A DNA stretch of 64,000 bases from Lagopus muta. Taxonomy: Eukaryota; Chordata; Aves; Galliformes; Phasianidae. Both the position numbers and the translations under genes were made by a program. Numbering within the stretch: position 1 is the stretch's first letter; every line of letters starts with the position of its first letter. Under the pieces are notes generated by a model. The model was not told the DNA's origin, searched no databases, and saw nothing but the letters and a program-made list of their open reading frames with translations. This document shows positions 1 through 17,700 of the stretch, one piece after another. The stretch lies in NCBI RefSeq assembly GCF_023343835.1, contig NC_064449.1:3137778-3201777 (forward strand), written 5' to 3'.

Positions 1-3566
<3,566 letters not shown>

Positions 3567-4432
3567 TCAAGAGGTTATAAAGGGGGGCTTCAAAAGCTTT
3601 GTTAACTGCTACTTTCAGAGCTCTGTTTGAGAAGAATTTGCCTCCAAGAGACTTCTATGCTATATTGCTCCAAAAGGTGTTTAAATTCCGATACCATTGT
3701 CTCTGCTCCAGGAATGCACAGTTCTTCTTAAGGACAAGTAGTAAGTCTAAGTCACCCCATTCATTCAAGCTGATTGTTCATATTCAGTCATTCTTCGAAC
3801 ACCAGTTAGCAAAGAAGCCACAATCATTTTTCACCTGACTTGCAGAGAAGGTTCACTTTAACCTTATCCCAAATCCATGCTGGATCAGGAGATGGTTTCC
3901 CCCCATCTCCTTGTCAGGAACAAATGGTCAAATCCAGAACAGAGCAAGGAGAAAAGTAATCGAATTCTCATAAAAGTCTCAATCAAGCAGTGAGCTTTAA
4001 AAGACTCCACCAGGTTCCCTTTATTGGAGCACAGCAACTGTTACAAGATGTTCACCATAACCAGTGACACGACAGTAGTTATGTAAGCAGAAGCTGATGA
4101 GCTAGGAACAGAGAACCTCAGAACAGTGCTGCTGTAATTGTGCATATGACGAAGACAAGGCAAGGCCTGCAGGAAGAAGCAGTCGTCTATGTCACGCTGA
4201 GAAAAGGACTGTTTAAAATCCAGAGCCGCCTCTTGTTATGATAAAAGTATCTACAGCAGCAGCATGGCCTAAATTCATCTCCCTTTGTATTGGACAGGAA
4301 GCCACCTCACTGAAGGAAAAGCACTTTGCCCACCACGAATCTGGATGATCAGCAGCATCTGACAGATCCCTGGACACACAGTGGTTGCAGATTCCTTGAG
4401 CAATGGAGACGGCCAACTGCATAAATAAATAC

Positions 4433-4538
4433 CTTGTGACACTTGTCCTGGGCGTCTTGGAGTTCTTTACTCTTGAGAAGGAGTTTCTTTTCCATGGAGC
4501 TGACCTTTGCTGGAGAATCCACACTTGAAAGCACGGAT
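4433..4538 (-). CDS. CIT: CIT coding exon 10: kinase tail to coiled-coil junction, residues 431-466
   Basis: This 106-bp exon takes one base to complete the split codon E431, then reads 35 codons ([20 protein letters not shown] through DAQDKCHK). The acceptor is CTTTTAG and the donor is AAG|GTATTT. A Ser-rich linker with an SP motif (S438-P439) passes into a Lys/Glu-rich helix where the coiled coil begins. The following intron is under 1 kb; the preceding one, upstream in the gene, is about 7 kb. Confidence 0.94.
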
Positions 4539-7500
4539 CTAAAAGAGCAAAGCCAAAGAGCACATGAATATAGACAACAGGTTCAGAAACCCGTGCTTAC
4601 ACAGCCTTGGTGAAGTCACTGGGCACTTACACCACACTTACAAGAGAAGAAAACACAGAAGAAGCAACCACAGGCTTACAGCTGTCATTTTAATTCAAAC
4701 ATACCATTAAACTTGATGATACTATATCCAAGCTAAATCATCCATGTACTTCTGGCTCGTATTTTCCATCAGTGCTAAACAATAAACCTGAGCAGTGCTT
4801 TTGCCTAACTCTTGTACAGATTCGTAGGTGCAACCAAAACAAAACATAAACTCAATGTAATCATTTGGAAAGAATAACACGCAAAGTATTGCTCTTCTTT
4901 TGAACATTATTGTTAAACACAATTTAAAACTATAATCAAACTACTAGAGCCCTAAAAATATCAATATGTCATAATCTGCACCATGAGAATTTCTTCCCTT
5001 AATTACCCTCTGTGAAACAAAATTGAACTAAAACTTTCTCAACATAATCCATATTATCCCCACAGTTCCACTTTGCAGCACTTCCCTCACCCCCATGAGA
5101 CACAATTTAACTCTACTATTCCAAACAATCTGGCATCAGAAAACTGGGAAAAAAAAAAAAAGCTGGTTAGTCTAAAACCATTCTAGAAGACAAAAGGAAG
5201 CCAGTCAATGTCTGGGAGCGTATTTGCTGTGCTTTGCAGCCTGTATGTAATTTTCAATGCAAAAATTAAGTGCATGCATCAAAACATAATTAAAAAATGT
5301 TATACTCCCTTGCCTAAAATGATTCAAACTGGATATTTAAGCAGTTAACAGCATAATCTGTGTTAACTGATAGATGAAAACACACCAATACAATGAAGGT
5401 GCTGATGAAGATCACACAGTCTGCCTGCATTGCTTCCTGCTTCTCCTGGCCACAGCTTGGTATGCAGCCAGTTATCCCTATGGAGAAGAATACGCTTTGA
5501 GCAGCTCTCTGCATATAGCCATACACCCACACACAGCAGCAGTCTCTTCTTAACACCGAGGAAAGTTTGATTCCATCACCACCATTTTATGAGAAAAAGC
5601 TACTCCTAAATCCAAACATGTATGCAGGATAGTCACAAAAAAAAAACCCCACAGATCTTTTTGAAAATGGTGCAGCAAAATGTACATGTCAAAATAGGTC
5701 TTCAAAACCACCCCCTTAACACTCATTAGGAAATACAGTCTGAATATTAGCAGGTAAGTACAGCAAAATGCACCAATTCTATCTGCTAATATTACTCTTT
5801 TTTTTTTTTTCTTTCCCAGAAATGTAGTGTGGAAAACTCAGAAGACAAATTCTGCATGTCAACAATACAGATACAGTCAGACTTAATGAAAAGCAAATGT
5901 AAAATGAACGCTTTCTTAAAGTGAATGCTTTAGTCCTGCTGCAGTCAACAGATCCATCAGATTATTGTATTTAAAAAAAATCAATTTATAAAGCATGGCT
6001 ATACTCCTACAGAGAAAAAGCAACCATCTGAGAAAGATGCATATGAAATCCCCTAACAGCTGGGTGTACAAACAAGGCTAAAAATGAGTAGTTGAGAAAA
6101 GCTGTCTAAAAATACAAATTAAAACTCGCATTATCTAAAAAAGACACTAAGGAATGTGCTTAAAAATGTAAATAAAATCTATGTAAATAGCTGCAAATGT
6201 GTACTAAGCCTGGAAATCTTTTGATAATTAGAAGTTAGTTTATAGGCCGGAGCTGAACTGACTAAAGCAAATTTTGTTTCACCACCACCTTTGGATTTTT
6301 ATTTTTTTCAAACTTGAGATATTACCTAACAAATCTCTAAGTTCTCAAGGAACTGATTTTACATGCTGCTTCTATTTCGCCTCCTGAAAGGGGACCATTT
6401 TATTTGTTATTTTTGCTTGTTTATTCGTTAGTAAAAGAATGAGAGCGTAACGCTACAGACACCATTTTGCATTTCAGAAATCACTCCTAACAAGTCACCT
6501 TACAGCATCTTTGTGCACTGCACCCCAGGAAGCAACAGGGCAGATTCAGGCAAGATCCAGAGCTTGGGCACGTTTTCCAGTCAGGAGTGACAGAGTGGGA
6601 CAGAACAAGGGAGACTCACACTGACAAAAGTTCGAATTTCATTCGGTAACTCTAGGGGGAGCTGCTCCTCAGGGCTGGTGTCAGTTTAGAAAGGAAAGAG
6701 ATGGATACAGACTAGAACTACAATTTCTCTTTCTCATCCCTGTCCAAACAGAGTAAGAAAATCCCTTAAAAATACCTGTCCTTGTGACATGATGATTTTC
6801 ATGCAAACAAGTGCATCTTATCCCCAAACAAAGCTGGCTTCAGCCTGCACTGGACGCATGGCTTTTAAGAGGTATCCTCTCCCAGGAATGCTTTCCTTTG
6901 TACAATCTATTTGGAACAACTTCATGAACATCCATACAACCTTAAAAGTATCAGAAAAGGAGCAGAGAGAGGAAATCAAGAGAAATGGAACAGTGACTAA
7001 TCTAATAAGCCTTGTCATGGTGATATAAGCTCTCAACACAGCATGACAAGGTGGAAAATGCCCACCTTGCTGGTGCACTTATGTTTTTGCTCACTCAGCA
7101 TCAACTCAGAAACGAAACACGAAGTTCAACATCAAAAAAACAGGTTGCAAAGCTGTCATCTAGGATGGTGCCACCTCAGAGTATTTCATTTACTTAATTG
7201 CTACATCTGGAGCTCTCCTTTTAGTACAACAGAGCAGATTCTGCTGCTTCCTCTGAAGTGTGAAAAAGAGATTGACAAAAGGGAACCAGCATACATCAAC
7301 AAGAAAACTCCAACTGAAAATGGGGGGAAAAAACCAAAACCCCTCAAAGTCTATAGTACTAAGTGCTGATAGCACCAGCGGTGCCAACTTACTTTCAAAG
7401 GAAGCACTACCCACACGTCTAAGAAAAAAACCAAACAAGTTAACTTACAGCTAGATACAGATTATTGAGTGATTTCACAGCTAGATCAGCAACAGCCTCA

Positions 7501-10500
7501 ACCAGCAGCACCATCAGAAATGGTGCTAGTTGTATAAAAGCTCCTTCACTCTCAACATGGCTGAGAGGAAAAAAGAATCAGCATGGGAGAAACTAGAGGA
7601 TCATTCTGCAGCGTGGAACTCATATTCCAACCTCTCTTGCACACCGTAATTCTCACCTTCCTTTGTCCCTTTACGCCACTCTCACACTCCCAGCTCACCT
7701 GTGCTTCTTCCTTCTCGTAACAACTGACACCATCTGTCCTAATCCTGCCCCCAGCACAGCACGCCTGGAACTCATCCCCCGTCCCTCATGCTCTATTCTT
7801 TTTAGCATGATACTCATCTGTACTTTCCGCCCCCTCGTAAATGCTTGCTCAGGCCTAAAAAAAACAACCAAAAACAAACAGTGATACCATCAATCTGTGA
7901 ATAGAGCTAGCTGAAGCAAGGCATATTTTTGGTATGTTCATCCTCTGTTTCCTCTTTATCTTTGGTGAAATTGCTCACCAGAACCCTAGAAACTGTGGGG
8001 CAAAAGCAGTGTTCTCTTCTCTTGGAGGAAGGGCTCCATTTTAACTCTCGGTATTTGGTAATGACAATCACCAGTCAACATCACATTTTAAATAAAAAAA
8101 TTTTAAAATCACTTTTCTACAGCAAGGAACTGTAGATCGTCCAGCACAGCCTTCCAGACCCTTACAAGAATTACTAGGATTCCACTTGTTCCATTCTGGA
8201 AGATGATTTAAAGAATAAAAGCCCTAATCAGCCACTGAGATTGGGTTATAGCCCCACCGTCAGCCTTGCCTGTGAACACCTCTGGGTTCTGATTGAGCAA
8301 TTATTCTGCATTAACCTAATTTCTGTATCATAAAGAATTGAGCCCCTTCAGCTCTTTACTCCAAATCAAGAGAGAACAGAGTCAGGCAAAATTTTACATC
8401 ATAAACTATTTACTTTACTGGGGTTTTTCATTGCATATTTGGTTAGCCCTGAATCTATAATGTGTTTAATCTTACGCCTTAGGGCTTCTGCTAGTCACCT
8501 GCAGGGGACAAGAGTAATTTTCTTTTACTGCTTGATGAGTTATTCTAGCATCTAAGGGTTTTTCTCACTTGTTCTGAGCACTGAAGATGAGCCATGCTCG
8601 GGGACAGGAAGTAAGGTGGTTCTGGCTTTTGATGGAATTGAACTCTCAGTTGCCTGTTGTCACAGCCACGTGCTTGTGGCAAAACCAGCAGCCAGACTTG
8701 CTGTCAAATGAGCATTTTTCCTCCAGATCCAGAATGCAGAGGCCATGATGGGAGCAGTTAGTTGGTCCTTCTCTGCAGCCTGCTCCCCCTTCCTAGGAGA
8801 CTTATTTAATAAACACTCTGTCAGTACAGGAACTTATGACATAAGCAATGCCCTTGATTTCTCCTGACTGCTTCTTATAACACATTACCTGCCATGCCTT
8901 CTGCTCTTCTGTTTGATCTCACATTATTCCCAAAATTCATGGTATGGGACAATGTAAATAGTATTTTAATTCAACAAACCACTCTAAACGACACCCTGAC
9001 TAGGTAATTTCTGGCAACAGGTCCAAGTGACTTAGGTGAACCCTTCAGACCCCGAGTGGTTACAAGAAAGAAGAGAATGGGAAAAGAAAACTTTTCATCC
9101 TTCTTCTGTCCAATTTCCTTTAAAGTAATTGAAATTCCCAACTCATGTTAGATGGCTTCTCACCATTCAACGAACTGGGTCCAGACTTTAACCCTAAACT
9201 TCGTGTCTTGACAGACCTCACATTATAAGCAAGGAAAGTTTCAAGGTCCTTTTTAATGACACTCTGCAGTTGCCTGGCCTGACTGTGAGCAGCACTAGAG
9301 GCACTGGCTATCATGCTGCAGACACAGGAAAACAGATCTACATCGCTTAGCAACCATAAGGGATGGACTTCCCAAAGAAAGGTTTTAAGAAGAAAAACTC
9401 CGTGCTGATAAACTTGATGACTTTGGACTTTCAAGAGAAAGCAATCCAAGATTCACAACAGATAAGCCTGCACTTCATTTACTGCTCTGTTCCCCATCTA
9501 GATATTGATATTCATAGTAGAATGGACAGAAACAGTTCTTTATTTCCTCACTAAAGCACATTCTGTGCAATATTTAATAAAAAAGAAGTTTACATCCCAA
9601 TGTTGCAGTGATATTGAGAATAAACGAACCACTGCATTATTTTAATGCAGACATTATTAAGCCTCCATTCTCTTGGCTATATTTAAATTGCCTTCATAGA
9701 ACAAAAGGCAAGTTGCCTTAAAAATATCAGAGTGCATGTAACAAGACTTTAAAAAACAACAAAAAGAACAGAAACCACTAGGATCTGCTTACATACAAGT
9801 CATTTTGGTGAAAATTAGGTATGTGATGCCTTTCTACTCCAGCTGAGGAAAGTCCAGGCCACAAGAAAAAAATTCTACTTCAGTCATAAAGAACGCATTA
9901 ACATCTACATTCTTTTGCTGTAGCCCTTCTCAGCTATTGCCAAAATCTAAACAGTGCTTCAATACAGTACCTTCAATTCAGTGCTTCAATTCAGTATCTT
10001 CGGTACTCGGTCCCCTAAGAAAGTGCATCAGTGCAGCATCTGCATTACTATTAAGCCTCCAGCCACCACCACGGTTGTATCACTGCTCATTAGACTTTAC
10101 CTCAAGCTGCTGCCCATTTAGTCCTGGACCCTCACAGATGCATTTTTACCATGTGTGTCCACTGTTGAACCTCTTCTAACTGTTACATGAATGGCCATCT
10201 AGCTTTGACAGATAGACTACAGAGCCATTCAGGCAGAAAAGATAACAGTGAAAGTTATGTCACTTATAAATCAAGATAGGTTTTAACCCCAGGTTTCCAC
10301 AGATACAACTTCCCATTATTCTGATTCTGCTGACAATATTAGATCATTTCAACAAAACTGTAGTTTCCTGGTTGTTATGTGCTCTCCTTTTCTTCCTCTT
10401 CTGTCATAAAAGCAAGTGCACTGAGGAAGACAGTCAAAGCCTTCCTTTTTATTACTGGCATAACCATCATATAACCTTGATTCACGGTGTGGGCAAGATC

Positions 10501-11548
10501 AAAGATGTCAACAGTGTCACCAGATCTGGTTGCACGCTTCCCGCAGAGGAACTTTCACAATCAATAGACAGAAAAATGAAAACTTGATTAAGACAGATTG
10601 ACAATTAAGCCCCTTCTGGGAACTAACTAGCAGCAACAAACGGTGGTTGACATGAAAACACAGCACAGTGCTTCAGTGCATTGAGTCAGTATCCCAGCTA
10701 AAGCCATTGCGTTCCTGAAGGCCTCCTGATACTGAGGTAAGGACTTCTCAACTTAACATTCTGCACTAGTACTTTTTCCAATAGCTCTATCATCAGGAAT
10801 TAACCACCTAACACAGCAAATGGTTAATATTGTACTATTTACATTCTTCTTTTTCCTGACTCCATTCCCTCTGAAATCACATTTCCTTACAACTGAAAAG
10901 CCTTTTTTCTAGATTTTCACCTTTCTCCACAAAGACATACCATGCATACTTCACCTGAACCTCCAGTCTCCTAGCACACAACACAGCAATGTCCAGCCTT
11001 CACATTTAACTCAACCCAGCAGCACAGTCAGCTGCCGTCAAGCTCCTTCCCTCAGTCCCCAACCTAGCACTGCATATTCCCAGATCAGTGCAGCTCCATT
11101 TCTGTGGATCACCAATTCAGCCTAACACATCCCCAGCACTGTGGTGTTCACTCTCTAGCCCATTAAAATGCCCTCCCCGCTTTTCCATCTCTGAACTCCT
11201 TAGAATTTTCCTTCTTTCTGTGGTCTGCAGTACCAAAAATGCAATCACCTAGTGCTCGCTGGTTAACAGCAGTAACTAATTCAAAGTATCTGAACAACAA
11301 TTTTAATTACAACTGGTTTAGAATCGATTCTCTGATCCCCTTCTCTCTCACCCCAAAAATCACAGAACGTTAGGACATGCACCAGCCTCAGCAGCAACAG
11401 ATAAAGCCAGAATCTGGCAGCTTCCCTAACACACAGTGCAGGCCAGTTAAAACAGCTTTTTTCCCCACACGTACATCATTCTTCACTGTAACAAACCTTC
11501 ATGTTTTTTTCAGTGGTCAGATCCACCTAGGCAATAATTTGTACTTAC
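4539..11548 (-). other. CIT: CIT intron of about 7 kb
   Basis: This is intronic sequence between the coiled-coil junction exon and the AGC-tail exon. It is AT-rich with homopolymer A and T tracts. No CR1, RNA gene or exon could be recognised. Open frames of up to 109 codons scattered here lack splice context and homology. A 27-bp imperfect tandem duplication lies at 9952-10005. Confidence 0.75.
9952..10005. repeat. imperfect 27-bp tandem duplication
   Basis: Two adjacent copies begin CAGTGCTTCAAT. They differ at a few internal positions and at the 3' end. It is a small local duplication inside a CIT intron. Confidence 0.6.
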
Positions 11549-11729
11549 TCTGATCTGAGGGTCCCCAATGCCTTGATGAATGAGAACCCTACAAAAGGCA
11601 AATCTTCACCCGAGAAACCTGCCGGGTTCAACTGCCGTGTAGAGGATAAAACCCCCGAATTCTTCTCTGGTTCATCAAAATTTGAGGTGTCATCATCAGA
11701 CTTGAGAGTAGGAACGAAGGGGGGAGGAG
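11549..11729 (-). CDS. CIT: CIT coding exon 9: AGC-kinase C-terminal tail, residues 371-431
   Basis: This 181-bp exon starts in phase 1 after TTTTTTCACCAG and ends in phase 2 at AGA|GTAAGT. It encodes the AGC C-tail. A PPPFVP stretch is followed by SDDDTSNFD, whose NFD (residues 387-389) is the active-site tether of AGC kinases. A hydrophobic motif FVGFSF (416-421) matches the FxxF-S/T-F/Y pattern of the DMPK/ROCK/citron branch. The middle of the exon (about 394-408) is the most divergent part compared with the mammalian protein I recall, as expected for a linker. The exon is isolated by introns of about 7 kb on each side. Confidence 0.95.
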
Positions 11730-14700
11730 CTGGTGAAAAAAGAAGGGATAAAAGACAAAATTCAGCTACAGTTCACTCTGCAACAGTCCCACTCATTCAG
11801 TGCTTGCAATGGCACTGCAGCTCCTGCTTTTAATCTTGCTAACACAAGCAGACTGAGCTGCTGCTCTCAAATCGTATTACAGCAACAAGAGATTAACCCT
11901 TCAGCTACCAACATGGCTACCACTCTGCAGGCAGAGTATCTCCCACACTGATTAAAAGGAGTTATAGGTAGGAGATTTTTCTTTTTTGTGTGTGTGGATT
12001 TATTTTTGTTTTCTGACCAGACACACAATGAATCAAATCAAAGCACGAGGCTAATAAAATCATTACCATAATACAGCTAAAGGTAATTCAATTCCGATTC
12101 ATCTAGAAAATTTCACCGACCTATCCAGTTAGTGAAGCCACTACGTGAGAATGCAGCCTGATTCTTTGCTAGTTAGCTAAGGGATAATATATCTACCCTT
12201 AATATTACCAAAAATCTGCCCAGCACGGGCTTCTAATCAATAGATAACTGGTCTTTCTCCCGGAAGGTTTTAATAAATTACAGCTACTGAAAGCTAACTG
12301 GTCTTCAGGACGAGAAGAAATACCAGCAAGATTTCATTTATCCAGAAGAGCTTGCTAAAGATCTGGAACTCTTGTTGGGACACCACTGCAGTCTGGCTCT
12401 GATACAATCAGCTCTGAAGAGAGGTATATATAGAAGGCATTACAGTCTATTTTTTACTATAATTTCTAAATTGGTACCACTTCAGTTGCTAAGCAGTTGT
12501 TTAATTTCAGCTGATTTTTCTAATGTTTACTTCAGTTTAATTAACCAACAGAATAAAAGCACGAGTTATTCTCAATGATGTGCAGCACCCCAGCTACCTG
12601 CTGGCATGGCTATGTGTGTGAAGGGAATGAATGCAAAATCCTGCTGTGCAATTCCTACCTCCCTAAAGCACATTTTCTACCTTTTTTTTTCCCCCCTTCA
12701 TCACTTGGATCCTCACTCACAGCAAATTTACTAATCTCTTTTTTCCTCTATGAAGGAGACAGCTCTTCAGTCCGTAACTAGAACACAGCCCATTGTCACA
12801 AGCTGATGGAAGTGTAGTGTGCTAAAACCGTTACCATGGAGCCAGTATAGATCTCCTGTAGCTGAGGGGCTGATGAGAATTGAAGAACCAGGAACAAACA
12901 TTACAACCCCTGCAGTGCAGGCTCCCTGCTCCTCACTCTCTGCATGCTTGAGTTTAACCCTACCTGCCTGCATTCGTGACAGATGCTGATGCTTATCTGA
13001 CTGACACAGGCAGAATGAGTCACGGCTGGAGCTTGCTAGCTCCCTCTAGGTTGCCAAGCCTTTCACAGCCTGCTTTTTAACTCTTAATTCTCTAGACAAA
13101 CCCATGCTTAAACTACCCACCAGAACAGCATCGATAGCCAAAAAACGTCCCTGTAAAGCATCAAATCACAGCTGCACACGCATGCTTTGTTAGCAGCTCT
13201 CCGAGGAGCCATTCTGACACTGCTGCCAAGCAGGGACGAGGAAAGAAATTCCATGGAGCAGATTGAATGCTGCTCACGTACAGCAGTTCCAAGTACATTG
13301 GAATGAGACAAATGGGAAAATACACAAATTAAAATGGGTCAGTAATAAGCAATTTTACCTACTGGTTTCATACGTTAAAGTTTTCTGTCAATATTATGCT
13401 TTCATTATTAAGTTCTGCTGTTATAATGCATATTTAGATCCAATATAATACTGACATCTATACATTGTAAACATAATTTTGGAATACATACTTTTTATTA
13501 GGATCTGCACTTAAAAAAAAAATCCCTTACTGTCAAGATAGCGCCAAGCTATTCTTTATGTGTTCTTAAAAGATTAAAAACATGTAAGCAACAGAATGTT
13601 GTTCGTAAGTATTTCATCTTCAATGCAAAGATAACCCCCAAATTACTGGTAACTCATAGCAGAGGAAGGTAATTGCAGAAAATCAGTATTTTAGTTTAGC
13701 AGCTCTGCTTAAAGAACTTTGGGCATCCTCTTAAAGGAAGGGGCTGCTGTGAGGTTTTTTATGTTGTCTTTGGAGGCGGATAAAGTTGATGAGGCAAAGT
13801 AGCAGAGCAAACAGCAAACTATTCACTTCGCTTGGGAAATCTAGGATCTTTCTTAAAGAGGTAACAAAAACCAACAGGGCCACCTTTGTCTGACATTGTA
13901 TCACCCCTATTGTGTGTTCCTCAGAATCTGACAGTTAATTTCAGCTTTTAAATAGAGATCTAGGGTTTTACTTCTCACTGGAAGTAAGCTAAGGAGCTCT
14001 ATAGTCATCTTTAGACATAACCATTAAAAAGAAAATCTTCTACTCCTAACAAGAATTTCTAGCCAAACTACTTCATAGAGAAAAATACACTTCAGAAATG
14101 CATATGATCAGCATGCACATAAAATGGTAAAACAGGCTAAGTGGAAATAAAGGCTGCAAAAATGAAAAACTGAATGCAAGACAAACCAAATCCTTGGGGC
14201 TGGCAGGAAATGAGTTTGAAGAGCAAAGTGGTTTACAGTATGGTTTCTTCAAACGTTCAATAGATGTGAACAAAGAAATTGTGAAAGCTGTTTGAAAAAT
14301 ACTGAAAATACTTTTGCTCTCTGTTTTGTATTTACTAAACAAAATGAAATATAAAAAGTACATTAAGTCGTCCTGAACCATCACCAGTGAGCGAACACGA
14401 GAATCAACTTTTTCAGTACACTGAAGGAAAAAAAAAACACAAAAAAACCACATACACACATAGGAGTAAGAGGGAATATCTTGAGGGAAAGAAGAACAGC
14501 TAGATCCATTCTGTTTATTTGGTAGCTTCTTCATGGGCCATTATGCCTAAGATTGAAGGGTCCTTTGCATGATGTCCAAAATCCCTACAGAACCATTTAC
14601 TTCAGACCTGTAAAAACAAGCTAATATAGATGAGCAATTTGGTTCTCAAACGAGGATCACGTGGTGACAAAATCTCCAGCCAATCTCTAATAATAATAAC

Positions 14701-17700
14701 AATTATTATTTCTTACTTAAAATCAAAGGACTGCTAATTATCATATTGTTGGAACAAGATGAAGATTAGTGAATGCAAATGCATAGATGTGCTTATCAGT
14801 TCCTTCTTTAAAAGAATCTTTCAGAGGAGGTCAAGATAAGCCTCCAAGAGCTAACTGCAGAAATCATGTCATCACTGCTGACAAGGTGAAAGATTTGCAC
14901 TTCTTTCAGGCTCACTCAAAAGGAAGGCAAAACTATTAGTCAAAAAGGCAGCAGAACTGATGCTTCTAGTCTTACAGACTGTATAAAGACCTCTTCCTGC
15001 TTCTGATATATTACAAATGAATATATATGTTCTGTTTACCATTTAAAGTATCTTGCAAGGAACTGCATGTTTTAAAAAAAGCCAATTGCTTGCCTAGATA
15101 CCTCCCCACTTGTGGAAGGATGTAACCCTCTTCCATCTGTTCCAAAGCATGACTTTTCGAGGAAAAGAGGGTGTTGTGGGTTGCTAAGTTAAACCCCACA
15201 CACGATGCAGTGCTTTAACCAGCTTATCATGAAGATGAGATAAAATGTCCCTTACGAAAACAAAGATTCTTTTCATTGTTTGTTTTATTTGGGGGATGGA
15301 TGTGTGCGTTTCTCCCTTCTGATGGGTGCATTTAGGACTAGTTCAAGGAACACTGCCTCAATTGTGTCTCCCCTTCCTTTCAAAATATTTTCATGCAAAT
15401 TCAGAAAAGAGTGCAGTTCCCAGGGGACAGTGGAAGATGAAAAAGGAAATTTATAGGAAGTAAGAACACTTCTGAAGAATAAAAATGTGTCTTTTCTTGA
15501 CATACAAGGTGATCTATATATACTTACTGGGGAGAAGCATCTGCAGAGCCTTTTCAAGTAGCTTAGGTGTTACTCTCACGTTTTAAGAGGCATATTTCAG
15601 TAGAGTGTTATTGAATAAAAATAGAAAACAGCAGGTCTGACTGATATAATTTAAGGATATTATGTCTAAGACCATCTGAACAATGGAATTGTATTAGTTC
15701 TAACTAATGTCTTAGCATCATGTCTTAGCATCTTTTCTGTTCTCTCAAGGCAATGATCCAACACATATGTTTCTGCTAATAAAAGTCATCTTCCAGCTGA
15801 CATGAAAGTGATCTCCATTTAGAGAGACGAGTCAACACATTTTTCTGACAGCAAACATCTAAGTGAGACATCAAAACATTTAACTGTTAACATACTGAAT
15901 GGCAATTTGGGGTTTATAAGGATGAGCCTCAAATTACGAGCAAAAAGATCTAAGTTCCTGCCTGTTTCATAACAGCCTAAAATCACCCTTCAACACTTCC
16001 TGAGGTTTTCCAGTTTGCTCAAGATTTTTGTTCTCTTCCTCTCGTCTCTTTGGTTTCCTCATGGAAGATTAAACATGCTTTTCCTATTTCAAGATCTCTT
16101 CGACTGCAGTCCAAGAGTCTTTATGCTACACATACGTGCATCACGTAGATTATGACAGATCTTTCTGACCATCTATCAGGTAACCTTTATAAGACAGATG
16201 TTTTGTTTACAGTCGAACAGTTGATGCTATTTCAGGATTTCAGACAAGAAATGTGATTAACAAAATTCTCAGACCTGCAGCCTTGTTGCCAATAAGCCAG
16301 ACATGTCGCTCTCTAAGTTCCACCTGATTCTAGATCCTTATCAAATTCTCAGACAGTCCAGTCAGCAACATTCCAGTTAAAATCCTGATCTGTTAGCTGA
16401 AACACGGCTGGAAACGTTCGCTCTAGGCAAATAAAAATCCAAAATATTTTCAGAAAACTCTATCAAATAAATCAAAAGAAGTTACTCAAAGATTTCTTAA
16501 AATATGTTTTAGAAGTTGTTAAATAGGGAAATCAGCAAAAACAGAAAGCAAGATCCATGGACATGTTTCAGTAAAACACTCTAAGGAAGAAAGGAATTTC
16601 CTGCTGAGACAGATTCAAAGTTCACCTTTGGTTAATGGCTGGATTATTCTGTTTCTGTACCTTAAGAGCTGCTTTTATAGGCCTGTGCTGCTTGATTCCA
16701 AGGAAGAATGGAGCTTTTCTAAAAGGCAACTGTTTTTTTTGGGAAGGAGTCTACTGAAAAGTCAAATGTTTCAGAGGTTACCCTATCAACAAAATGTAAC
16801 ACTGAAAAACTACTTGAAATGACACTGTCATAACCTAAAGTGATGCATTAAAAATGGTTATTCTGGAGTGCCCAGTGATAATTTGAACACTTGCAAGGCA
16901 TGGGTACCAATTTTTCCCTACCTTTTCCAGTCCAAAATATAAATAACATCATTGCTTTTATAGACTAGAAAGAAATCAGTTTGCTGACACAGAATTTATT
17001 TAATCCTGACTTGATGGAGATAAATTCATACAAAATCTCCCAAAATCTCACACTGTTAACCTAAGGAAATGAGATTCCTTGGTCTAAATCAAAACCCCGT
17101 GGCCTCTTCCAACACTTGCTGGCTTCCTAGCTTCCTCAGGTTGCCACTGCTCCAGTTAAATACCACTGTCACAGGGGGCTGAAGATAAGAAAGAAACCTT
17201 CAGCTCTTAGACAGCTCAGGAAGAGCCTATCAAGGCTTTTGAATAGAACGATAGTGACACCATCCTGAATAGACCAGCAGATAGAGAACCATGCAGAGAG
17301 CAAAGCAATAGGCAATACACTGCATCTGCTACTAAAAGCAAAAAGACTGCTGTGTTTTGTGCTAGTTACTGAGAGGTTTTGTGATGTACAAGACGTAACA
17401 GCCAAGTCAGGGGTCAAAACTGCATGAATCTTCACTGTAGGTAGGTCTGGATATTACAGGGAATGATGCAATCCACAGGTCAGCTGCAGAGCAAAAAAAG
17501 GATGTTTTTAAATCCCAAATGGCTCCTTCAAACTTTATAATGACGGCAGAAGTGCTCCATCAGAATCACTGTTATCACATGAAATGGCAAAACACTCTCA
17601 AATTAACTTGTGCAGTTGTGGCAACGCTGGACAGGCAATTGCCAAGGAAACAACAGAATTTTTCCTAAATACTGTTTTTTTTCCAGATATAAGATATGAT

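Noticed and set aside
14073..14534. 153-codon minus-strand frame inside a CIT intron
   Set aside because: Ser/Phe/Leu-rich and without homology. It is in the sense direction of CIT but lacks acceptor and donor sites in a consistent phase, and the kinase reading frame is complete without it.
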